A DNA stretch of 64,000 nt from Paraspadella gotoi (Eukaryota > Chaetognatha): NCBI GenBank assembly GCA_051294375.1, contig CM119263.1, forward strand, positions 6,425,645-6,489,644, written 5' to 3'. A model generated the notes under the pieces. It did not search any database. It was not told the origin of the DNA and saw only the letters and a program-made list of their open reading frames with translations. Shown piece after piece: positions 12,828 through 24,800 of the stretch. Both the position numbers and the translations under genes were made by a program. The first letter of the stretch is position 1; each line of letters starts with the position of its first letter.

Positions 12828-15800
12828 GCGAAAGGGGAAATCGAAGGGGGGAAAGAAAAAAAAACAAAAAAAAACAATTTCTCCATAATTGATTCAGCGT
12901 TGCCGGCTTCTACGTGATTTCCGTGCACGCTCACAATCACGTTTCTTGGAAGGCGGATTCTGTTGGGGTGACGGTGGAGAGGGCCGTGCCCGAGGTGTCC
13001 CTCTCCGCGCTCGGCGGACAGTGCCTGCCGAAGGAGCCTTGCCTCTTCGCCGCCAAACTCGCCAACGGCAGTATCAGCCCTCAGAGCACTTTCGTCTATG
13101 AGTGGGATAATCAGGTGTGACAGGGAAAGAAAATGGTTGGAAGGGGAGGTGATGCTGAGTTTTCCGTTTAAATTCTTCTTCTAATTGTACTAGCAGAACC
13201 TGACCACTATCTCTTTTCCATATCTACCACCCCATTGGTAGTGGTCACCACCGATGTTGGACTCTTCCCCCGTTCACTCCATCGTCTTTCCCACTCCCGG
13301 CAATCACCGCCTCTCCCTGCGGGCGTTCAATGGCGCCTCAAACGTCACGGCTTCCCTCGTCGCTCACGTTGCCTCCGCCCCCGACCCTGCTCCCCGCCTT
13401 CAGCATCCCGCCCACACCCCCACCGATCAAACCGTCAACTTCACCCTGAAAAACCTTCCCGCGAACGCCAAGAGAATTCTTTTCGTCACCACGAGGTTGT
13501 TAAGTCACGCCCCGTTTTTCACGCTTTGTCGCTATTTTTCGGGGGGGGGTCCCTAAAAATTCTCTTTCTCGACGTGTAAATGTTAAATAGTAAAACCTAT
13601 TGTTAATATAAGAGATACCCCAAAAAATATGAAAGTTGCCAAATTACTTGTTACTTTTTTTTTTAAATCGTTTTATCTTTTTATATCACAAAGAAAGTTT
13701 CTTTCGGTTCAAGAACGACGGATTCGGCGACTCGACTTTCCACTCATCGCGGTCCCTCGATCACGTGGTCTTTCTCCTTTCCCGCGCCGACGGTGGAATC
13801 CCTCTCGGTGGTGATCAAGGACAAGGACGACGGGGAATTGGCCAGGATTCTCTCCGCCATAACCATCGAGGATCCCATTCGGGTACGAGAGACGTCATTC
13901 CCGACCAATTTTCATCATCGACTCGTGGGGGGGGAAGGAGTCGGGGGGTTTTTCGGTAACCGTTATGTCCAATTGGCAGAGAAAGGGATCGTGCGTGGAA
14001 ATTAAGGATATTTTTTTTGGGGGGGGGTTATTTAAATTAAATATTTCGCCGCTTTTTTTTTTTTTTTTTTTTTTTTTTACGTATTATCGTAAAATGTGAT
14101 GATGAAGTGAAGTGAGCGGCTTGGTTAAAAAAAAAAAAGACACTGTCACGCTGACAAAAAGAACTTCGTGAGACCCCGAGATGAGGCGATGAAGGGCGAG
14201 TAAAGCCCATTTCTTTTAATGGCCCCTTATCGAAAGGTCGAGGGCAAAAACTAAAAGTAAAAATTGCTTCGAGGATAAATGGTCTTAAGTGGGGCTCAGT
14301 TACTTACGTTACGACCGTTTTTTGGGTTATTTCAGACCAAAACTATACTTACAATTTTAAACTTGAATTGTTTTGCTCTCATACTTTTTTTTTGTTTTTA
14401 TTACTTTTGAACGACAACCCCGTTTTACTATTAACTTCTTTACAATCAACAGTCGTTAGCCGTGGAAGGTCCGGCGGTGGTGTCGTGGGGAATCGGGCAC
14501 CGGCTTCCCATTCAGTGGACGTTGGTTCAACGAGGCGGTTCTAGCGTTTTCTACCAGGCGTCGCTTCCGGCCCCCGACGACGAGGTTGACGGCACCAACG
14601 GTGATGTCGTCACTCAGATCCACCCTACCTTTCGCTTCAAATTCCCGCGACCGGGTAAGGAAAATCGTGTTTAACGAGTTGGCGTTCTGTAGATTTTGGT
14701 CTGGCTTTTACTATTCAGACTATTTCACTTTTGGTAACATTCGTCACAAGGAATTAAGTGGTTGATTTAATTTTATCAATTTTTATATTAACTATTACTT
14801 AAAAGCCAATGTTGAAATTCGAATGAGTGACTTTTCACAATGTAAAGAGAGACGACGACTGAGGCTTCGCAGTTGTTCGATGAAAGGGAGACTGAGGTCG
14901 ATTGGAGTCGTACACTGATATATTTTATTTACATTTCACTGATATATTTCACATACCTAATTTATGTGAAACGAATTTCTTTTCCGTTTTTGTGCTATCA
15001 TAATTTTCGCAAAGAGCCTCAAAAAATCTGACCCTCTTCGCCCCCTAATCCGTTTTGCCTTTTATTTTTCGTGCTGGAAATAATTCGATTCCCGTTCGTT
15101 CCTCCTTTCCATCGCTCTCCGTATACTTCCCCCCCCCCCAGATTTTTACCGCTTTCCTACTTTGCCTTTCTCGTTTCAACCAAAAGTTGGTTAAATTTTT
15201 TTTTATCATGTAACTTACAAAATATATACCTGCTACTTTTCATTTTCGTGACCTACCCCTTAACACGGTTTCCTTCAACCATTCATCAATCGGGTTTCCC
15301 GCCTTCCCCCTCCCCATCTTTTTTCATCGCATCACGCCTCTCGTGCGAACGTGTCTTTAGCGTTTGAGCGGCGGTTAAGCGTTGGCAAATTGCGGGGCGA
15401 CAATTGCCTCTTCACGCAGCGCCCAACGAGGGTCAATCCGTCTCTTCTCACGTAGTTCATCCTCAAAATAGTTATAGTTATAGTTATAGTCCTTGGTCGT
15501 TCTCTCTCCTCGCTCCATATTTCAATTTGTCCCTTTCTTTTGCAAGTCCGCGTTTCTTTGAGTTTCTTTCCGCGGTATTCTCGTCCTATCACGTTTGATG
15601 GACACATTAAACATCAGCTAATGACTAATTCATAATATGTAGAATCAGTAGAAACGATAAGCTCAACATTAGATTTTAGGATGCGGGGTGTTAAAATGTT
15701 TTCGGCATATCCGATAAAAAATACAGTCCGAACAAAAATACAGTCCGAACAAATTTCATCTTTAAGTGGCGGAAACTAAACTCGGAAACTCCTTTAGTTA

Positions 15801-18800
15801 TTTGACACGCGGTTCCCCTGCTATGCCCCCCTTTTTTTATCTTCCTTTTTTGGACAAAAATAGGTCGTTACCAGATTCGTCTCGCCGCTTTGAATTCTGT
15901 ATCGCGCGCAGAGACACGTCACTCTGTGCGGGTGATGCACCCAGTGCGCGTGCTCGATCTCGCCGCGAGATCGCCTCTGGTCGGGGTCGACTGCGTTTTG
16001 GAGGTCATTGTTCAGGGACAGGTGGGTTCCATGTTTGGTGGTGTGTTGGTTGGCCATCGACAGTGGTGACTTTTTAAGTGCAAATTTCTAGTATTTATGC
16101 TGATATGCTTTTAATAATGAATGATAACAATTTTATTTTAAAATAGGATGAAATTACTTTTTCTACCAATTATTTAAAATAGTTAACTGCTCTAAATCCA
16201 CAGACCCCTCTGGATTTACTGGTGGACTGGGGTGACGGCGGCACTCCGTACTCTTTCCACCTGAACGCCTCGCACCCTTCCCTGCGTCGCTTCCTTCGCA
16301 ACGGCGTCAACCCGCGTCTCCACGTCGAAGCGCCGCAAATCCTCGGCTTCGAGGACGTTTTTAGGAGGGTTTATTCCAGAGGTCAGCCACCGAGGCAGGA
16401 GTTGGTTAGGGAGGTGGGGGGTTTGACTCGGGTAGGGGGATGACTTTGGTGGCTGGCAACCAAGATGTCTGTCGCGTCAGGCTTCAAAGAAGTTTAATGA
16501 AATATCTAAATATATAAACATTGTACATAAATGAGTCCTTTATATTTTCGGGATAAGTATGTATGTTAGACCTTGCCATATATGAAAAGTTTTGAAATCA
16601 AAAAACGGTATTGTGTAAAAGGTGCCCATACATCATATGAAATTTTTGAACATTTTTTTTCAAAAAAAAATTTACAGTAAATGCTGCCAACTTTGAAAAA
16701 AAAAAAAAAAATGGTAAAAAATGGACTTTTTGCTAAATATCTTTAAAAGCTTTATTGCTAGAGGAACGAAACCCAAAACTATCTTGTAGAGTGGAAAAAA
16801 TTGATATGTTACATACTCGTATTATAAATTAAGTTAGTTTTTTACTAAGGAAAATTTTTTTAAAACCTATTGTTTTTGGTCAATTTTTGATAAAATTTTT
16901 AAAAAATGATATTTTTAACAATGTTTGTGAAATATTTTGTAAAAAAAAATTATGGCGAATTGAATAAAGAAATAATTGCCTTTGTTTTGCTGAAAGAATT
17001 TTTAAAAAAGGATTATCGGTAAAAAGTTATAATTTTTTTAAATTTAAAAAAAATCACTTTTCTTAATAATTATTTTTATTTAATAGGTTTGAACTGGCTA
17101 AAGGGAAAAAGGGAATGCACTTTTTTCAGAGTAAATAAAAAAATAGTAAATTCTGATTTGACAATAGGTAACTTTAATATTTTGTCTCACCAAGGTCATT
17201 AAAGTTTTTTTTAAATTTTTATTATTTTATAATGGAATTATGACTTTAAATAAGGTGAGTTTTTTTAATTTTTTTCTATATAAAAGAAAAAGAAAAAATT
17301 GACAAAAGCGATTAAAATATTAAAAATTGATAAATGAGACAAAAAGAGTAAAATTAATGAAAGTATAAATAACTGAGAAAAGAGTTGCTTGCTGCTTGCC
17401 AGTCCGAGAAAAAAAGGTATAGTGCCAAAGAAAGAAAAACTATTATTCAATTCTCATACGGTCCGCCTCGCCACGAAATGCCCCTTTGTTCGCGCTAAGT
17501 CGATAGATGCGCGTTTATCAGAAGTAAGAAAAAACGAACAAAATAACATCGAAAGATGCAAAAAAAGAAAAACCAGGAAATGCCGTCCACGTGACGGCCC
17601 TGACCAATGGGAGCCCGGCAAATCCGCAAGCCGGCTTCTCTCCCTCCATCCGGCATACGGAAGCCTCAATTCTTTTTCGCGCTCATCTAGTTTCGGTTGG
17701 TTTCTTATGATTTCCGCGTTTTTTTTTCTTGACTTTTTTCAACAGATTTTCTCGTATATCAACGTTCGAAACCCCGCTCATTAGAAAGTCAAGTAGAGAC
17801 GAACGTTCGGACAAGAAGTCCACAGCCGAAAACGTTCGGACAATGTCCTCTAAAGTAGAGAGGGCTGGAGATCCCTCGGGCTCGAGAGGTCCAAGAGAAG
17901 ACCGAGCGGTCCTCTGCCCCCGCCGCCACATGCCCCACCGCACCCGCCTTACTCCCCCCTTTTAACCGTGGTTTTTCGGCAGCGTGCACCCGTTCCATCG
18001 GTTTTGGGACTCGGCCCGCGTACCAACCGACAATTTTCCGTTGCCGCGCCGAGCGGTGGGGCCTTTGTCCGAGGCGCCCTCTCTCGCTTGCTCTCGACCA
18101 AGTGGCGGCCGGTCTGGTCATCCCCCACTGCCGGATGACGTGAACCACAGGAATGGAGTCCTGTCCTTACGACGATGGTTTCGTCACTGAACAGCTTTAG
18201 GAAGGATTCGACGAATTTCGCCGAGTCTGCAGCGCGTTTCGACGCTTTGGGGCGGTGGTTTTTCCCGCCAAGATGGCGTAAGTGGGGGTTTTTAGTATTC
18301 GTTTTTTCAAACGCCTCGCCTCCCTCTTTTTGTTTCTCCTTTAATTTCTTTCTTTCTTTTTTCGAATTATTCATTTTTGAAATTTTTAGGAAAATTTTTA
18401 TTTCGGGTCTGATTCGATCGAAATATTTTTTGTTGAAATAACCAGCTTTCCTCGCCTCTTGGCATGGGGCATTTCGTGGCGAGGCGGACCGATATGAGAA
18501 TTTTTAATTCCTTTATGGAATATTAATTCTATATCGGTCCGCTCGCCACGACCCACCCGCGCCTCTTTTGTCTCCTAACCATGTTTTTTCGTGGCCTTTT
18601 GGCGTGGCCTTAGGGAAGGGGTTGGGGAAAGGGAGGGGGGGGGTTCGGTGAGTTTTTTTTCTGTTTAATTCTCGCGCTAATTTGGCTTACACGCTTACGT
18701 TTTTTAAGCATGTGGACGATTCAATATCGGTCCGGTTTTGCTCGTCCACTACGCTTCGCCTCGTTGAACGAGTCTCGAATGTCCTTCCATGCTGTCCGTA

Positions 18801-21800
18801 CTCCAGTAGGCCGGCCCCTCCTCAGATCGGGCGCCCGCCTCGACCGTCACAACGGTCTCCGCCTCTACCAAGCGTCATCGTCCCACACAGTGCCGGATCG
18901 CGGACGCCAAGTACTCCTCCGATTCGGCGGAGGAGGGAGAAGTTTTTCGTCTTCGGATGAGACGTCGGCGTTTTTCGACGGCTTTCCTGCCCACGAGCAG
19001 GTCAGCGCGTTCCAGTTCGTTCATTGGCGTTTTCTTCGCTGCGTTGGGGAAGGGGGTCTTCCTCACGGCCAACTGGACTCGCTGGGACGCCCAGCGATCG
19101 GCAGTATACGCCACTGGATCGACGTCGCTTACTCCTCCGGAGTTCACCGCTCCGAAGAGCCGGACACGTGCCTCTCCGGCTCAATTTCGAGTCGGCGTTT
19201 TCAAAGGGGGAATAACGCGACTACTCTCCGCTCCTTTCACGTGCGATGCAGGAGAACGGCGCTACGCGCATGCCATCGCTTACAGTTGTCGAATGACTGC
19301 GCGGAATCAAGGAGGCTTCCGTTCCGGTTCGTTCCAGAAATGAGGTCAGCGCTGGCCGTCCGACGCCCTTGCCGCCCCGATTTCGCGACGCGGCTTCTTA
19401 ATTCAAAGCGGGCGTCCCTCAAACTTTCAGTCGGCGAGTTTCCGCCGCCAAGTTCTCGCTGTGGCGCGCCCACGCATCTTCCTTTTCTTGTATTCAGGAA
19501 AGCGCCGGTGGAAAATCGGCGCTTCAATCGACGCTTTCTCGAAACGTCGCACGCGCCAAACCCGCTGCCGACAAAGCGCCTCATTTCCGCTCGAAGTCTC
19601 CTTCAAGCGCAAGTGGACCACAAAGAAGTTCCCTCGCAAGAAGTCGGGAGACGGGAAGGGCCGGATTCGCATCCGGCGAAATGACTCGAAACGCCTCCCT
19701 CGCGGTCGGCGCGCCTCGTCCGACAGCCCAGGTTTTTAGGCCTGGATCCGCCCCATAGACTCGAGTCTCGACACGGACCCTTTACCACGCGGTGGCTTCT
19801 TCCGGAAGTCCCCGTCGGAAGGGTCGGCTTTGTATCCTTCAACCCCTTTGGACGACGCTCGTTGGCGAGAACGTTCGCCCATTCTAGATAACTTCTGGGA
19901 TTTTGCTCGAGGGGCGAAGCCAGTTCCAGCACGACTTCCATCTTCCCTCGACGTGCAACCGAGACGCCTGGTCGACGCGGAGATTGCGGGCGGCTTTTGG
20001 GGGAGGACGCCATCGAGGTAGTCCCGGTTTCTCCGGGTTTCTTTTCATGCTTTTTCCTCGTTACGAAGAAAGATGGAGGCTGGCGGCCCGGATTTTGACT
20101 TAAAAGAGCCTCAACTCTCGTTACTTTCGCCGCCCTTATTTTCTGGAGGGAAGGAGCCCCGGACTTTTGAAGGATGTTTCGACGAGGCGATTGGGGTGCC
20201 TCGGTAAGAACTCCGAGATGCTTTCCTTCTCCCCGAATCCACGAGGATCATCCGAAAATTTTGCCGCCTTGGAAGGGCCGCCTCTACCAGTACAGAGTCC
20301 TTCTTTCGGCCTCTTCGACGGCCTGGCTTTTTCACAAGGACGAACGAGGCCCCTTAGTGCGTTGGCTCCGCCCACATGGGGATTCGATGCCTTTTTTTCA
20401 AGTAGACCGGCATCTTGATCCTGGTTTTCCTCGCGGGACGTTTGTCGAACGAGCCACTCCGGAAGGCTGGTGTGGCTACTCAAGAAGGCGGGGTTCGTCA
20501 TCCACCTTCAGAGGTCGAGCCTGTCTCCCTCTCAGAGCTTCGATTTTCCTCGATTTCGTTGGGACCAGCCTCTCCCACTCCATCGCGCTCCCGGAGACGA
20601 AAAATTAACGACTCCTTCGCTCTCGCGGAGAATCTTGCCAACGACCGCTCCCACGTGCTCGTCAGTGCTTCAGCTCCTAGGCCATTCGACGGCGGCGGTC
20701 CCTTGGCAGTACCGCTGCTACGGCTTGCAGGTTTTCGAGGATTCAACGAGACGTCTTTAGTGTCTACAAGTTCGAAGAAGGTTCTCGACCGCGTTGTTCC
20801 TCTCACTCGCAAGGCGATGGAGGAGCTGCGGTTGGATCGCAGCCCTCTCTCCAGACCAAGTGCTTCGCTCCGCTCGATGACCTCCTCTCTCGGAGGTTTG
20901 CAACGCGAGGTGACGACGAATGCTTTCGTCGCAGGGATGGGGGTTTTCTCCATCAGGCCACTGGTCGATGGAACCTGGTCGTCTCGGATGCCCTCTCCTT
21001 TTTCTTTGTGTGAAGGAGTTCACAGTTTTGAGATCCTCAAAACGATTTCGGAGCTTCCCTTCCACGGTCGCGTCCATCCTTGGAAGACGGACAGCTTCGT
21101 CTCTCTCTCCTTGCCTTAGTCGGGGCTGCAGCAAGAGTCCGTCCTCTTCGGAGGAGATTCTCATCAACGGCCCGCGGCGTCGAGGGCCGCAAGGTGGCGG
21201 ACTGGAAACTCCTTACGAGAGTTTTCCGCCAGACATGGTCCGACATATTCGGTTCTCCCCACATCGGTTTTTTCGGCACTCCCGGGCCTCAAAGTTCCAC
21301 GTTTTTCGCCTGGGAAGGCGACGCTGAAGGCGGAGGGGAATAGACGCTTTGGGCCGCAACGCTGGGTCTTCGAACCTGGCCTTAATCTTTCTCCCCCTCC
21401 TCTGCTGATGAATGGTGATCCGCAAGCTGGAGAGGGCGAGGGCTCCCTCCCTAATCAACCCCCGTTTTGGCCGACTCAGAAGTGGTTCCAGGCCTCCTTT
21501 TTTCCTTCGTTTCTGGACGCGAGGCGCTTCCGGCCGCCGAAAACCTCGTCGTCGACCTCGTGTCCGGACTTCCCGCCTCCGCAAGCGGATCGCTTCAGGC
21601 TCGTCGTCCTGGAGGTTTTTTAGGCGTGCCACAACCTCTTCCGACATCGACGACTCACCTTCTCCGTCATCGTCGACAGCTGGAGAAGGCCTCTACCAGA
21701 GAGTGCTACGCCAGAGCTTGGGAGCTCCTTCTGCGACCGTCCTTAGGATAGGGAGGTTCGGAACTCAAGCCTCTCTAGAGGATGTTCTACTACGATACCT

Positions 21801-24800
21801 CGGTTTTCTGTGCGAGAAGGATCTCGTACAGCACGATCACCTCAACAGGTGGCCATATCAGCTGCTCTCCCCCTGGCGGGAGCGCGGTTTGGAGAGCATC
21901 TTTTGGTTCCGGCGCCTTCTCAAGGGAAGTTTTTCGAAGAGACGCCCCCTCAAACGTCGGAATTTCCGCCACGTGGAATGGCGGTCTCGGTTTCACGCAT
22001 TCTCGACTCGGCGCACTCCCGATCGCGCGAGGGGATCTTCTTACGACGCTCGCTCTTTTCTCGTCACGCTTTTTAGCGTCAGTCGTCGCCCTTCAGAGAT
22101 CGTCTCTCTTCGTTGCGACGAGGGCTATCTTTCCTTAGCGGCAAGTTCACGTTCGTCTGTTCCAATCGACACTCTAGAGGACGGACAGGGTCCGGAACAC
22201 ATGGGTCCCGGCGTTCCGTCTCGATTCGCTGCGCCAGATCGCTGCCCGGTTCAGGCCCGCTGCGCCAATTGACTCTTTTCGTTCGGAATTAGGCGCCGCC
22301 ACGATTTTCTTTTTCTGCGCTCCCGCGCCGCCTCTCGCAACTCTCGACGCAGCGTTCGCCTCCCTTTTCAAGGACACTTTTTCTTAGGAGCGGACGTTTC
22401 CTGCGGCCCCGGGCCGACGCGCGCTAATGGCGGTCTCGGACGCCCTTGCCGCGGAATGGAATCTTGGCGTCTTCCTTCGCGCGGGAGATTGGTCATGGCG
22501 CGCCGAACCTATTCTTCCGTTTCCACTGCAGGGACGTCGCGTGAGCGCCCCTCCGGGATCTTCTAGGGACGTTTGAAGCTTCCCGATGCCGGATGAGGGA
22601 GAAGAGCCGCTTGGGGGGATTTGCCGGGCTCCCATTGGTCAGGGGCCCGGTTCACGTGACGCATTCGCTGGTTTTTTTCTTTTTTGCATCTTTCGATGTT
22701 ATTTGTTCGTTTTTTCTTAACTCTGATAAACGCGCGATCTATCGACTAGCGCGAACAAAAGGGCAATTTCGTGGCGAGGCGGACCGATATAGAATTAATA
22801 TTCCAATAAAGGAATTAAAAATTTTTTGTTAATCTATTCATGATTTATAGTTAATAATTAAGTCTATTGTAAATAGTCCGATTTAGTTTTGAAAATTTAT
22901 TTTAATCATCTTTGATTTTTATTCAATTTTCATATCTTTTATAGTTGATGAATTTATCAACAAGTTGGAATCTATTCTTAAATTTAATCAAAAGCAAGCT
23001 TAATATATTTTTTCAATCTTTTAACAACTTTTGATTAAGCAATATATTTTAACACAAATATAATTTCAACTCAATTCTTGGAGAACCACGCTCTTGGACA
23101 AAGGTAATTTTGAAAAAAAAAACGAATAACTAGTTTTCTCTTCCCTTTGCGCCACTCTACGATGATGACTTTTTTTTCCTCCGAATACGGTAAAACAGGC
23201 AAGCACACCTCCCCTTCTCCTCAGCACCCCTGCTATCTTCCTTTTGTCTCATTTTATCAATTTTTAATCATTTAATCGCATTTTTCGTTAATTTTTCTTT
23301 TCTTTTATATAGAAAAAAAATTAACAAAACTACCATTATTAAAACCCATAATTCCATATAAACAATGATAAAAAGTTCAAAAAAACTTTAATGACCGTAG
23401 TGAGGACAAAATAATTAAAGTTACCCCATTGTCAAATAAGAATTTACTATTTTATTTATTTACTCTGAAAAAAGTGCATTCCCTTTTTCCCTTTAAGCCC
23501 TAGTTTCAAACCTATTAAATAAAAATAATTTTAAGAAAATCGATTTTTTAATATTTAAAAAAAAATTAATAAACTTTTGAAACCGATAATCCTTTTTTTA
23601 ACAAATTTCTTTCAAGCAAAACCAAAGGCAATTATTTCTTTATCTTCAATCGCCATAATTTTTTTAACAAAATATCTTCACAAACAATATGTTAAAAATT
23701 ATATTTTTAAATATATTACTAATAAAAATTGCCCAACATAGGTTTTAAAAAAAATTTTCCTTAAGTAAAAAACTAACTAATCTTATAATGCGAGGTATGT
23801 AACATAGTCAATTTTTTCCACTCTACAAGATAGTTTGGGTTTCGTCCCTCTAGCAATAAAGCTTTTAAAAGTATATTTAGCGAAAAAGTCCATTTTTTAA
23901 CCATTTTTTTTCTCCATTTTTTCAAAGGTTGGCAGCCATTTACTGTAAAATTTTTTTTTGAAAAAAAAATGTTCAAAAAAATTCTATGATGTAGGGCACC
24001 TCTTTACAAATATCCTCGTTTTTTTGATTTCAAAACTTTTTCATATATGGCAAGGTCTAATGTATGTAAATTATTTTTAAAGACGAAGCATAAGTCGGCC
24101 TTTTATTTAATCCTTACCCGGCAACGGTGATCCGCCTGGGCGGTTCGCCAAGTAACTCCCGATGCCAGGGACGAGGGAGCCAAGTTTCGGTCACGCCCGA
24201 GCTCGCGCCAAATCTGGCAACAAGCGATAAATCCCCGTTTAACGTTGGCGCTGATCTTATTCCTTCATTTCCCGGGAGAACGAGTTTTCGGGAGGCGGCG
24301 TCGCGATTTTCGATTCCAAATGAGCGAAAACAGAAGCCGAATTTGTAGTGAAAATATTTCTCCGTTTTGGGTGGGGGGGTGTTGGAAATTGTTTCGGTAA
24401 TTTCTACGACATAAATTCCAAAATCTTATTACTTATTACCTTACACGATATTTTTTAATGAACGTATTTTATATCCTAATTTTCAGTCGGACACTACACC
24501 GTGACAGTCAACGCCTCAAACCCGGTTTCGAGCCACGGTCTTTCTGTCACTATCTACGTTGACGAACGCATCGACGAAATAAGGTTGACGCCCTTGTCAC
24601 CCTACGTTCTTGTCATCGGATCCGGCGTCAACGGCGCCGCGGCGCGAGTCAGGGTCGACGTCGCCTCAGGATCCAACCTTACCTTCGGGTGGGATTTTGG
24701 CGACGGCGCCGGCTATAGAACACAGCAGGAGGACGGGTGAGTTTTGCTTGGAAGTTTTGAAGGCTTTAGAGCGGATTTGCGTTAGAGGAAACAAGATGAG

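Larger units (their letters stand above)
17449..22822 (+). mobile_element. DIRS-type tyrosine-recombinase retrotransposon, decayed
   Basis: A 5.4 kb element. Family knowledge: DIRS elements have inverted terminal repeats, an internal complementary region (ICR) matching the circle junction, and RT, RNase H and tyrosine recombinase instead of an integrase. All are visible here: ITRs of about 190 bp (17449-17640, 22600-22822), an 85 bp ICR (18467-18551), and RT, RNase H and recombinase in order on the plus strand. Many frameshifts and stops break the frames, and no target duplication is seen, as expected for this class. GC-rich body within AT-rich flanks. Confidence 0.9.
16382..24486 (+). other. 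8.1 kb PC1 intron filled by nested elements
   Basis: Largest insertion-bearing intron of the window. An outer inverted repeat (16557-17350 with 23245-24072) surrounds a DIRS-type retrotransposon (17449-22822). Unique flanks hold no exon. Confidence 0.85.

Noticed and set aside
18682-19684. Long plus-strand open frame (324 codons) upstream of RT.
   Set aside because: Within the DIRS body, but composition and frame switching suggest it is mostly a shifted frame of decayed coding DNA; not reported as an intact gene.
16557-24072. A Polinton/Maverick or a single 7.5 kb TIR transposon.
   Set aside because: The coding interior is RT, RNase H and tyrosine recombinase with an ICR that defines DIRS ends inside the outer arms; no integrase, polymerase B or capsid genes.
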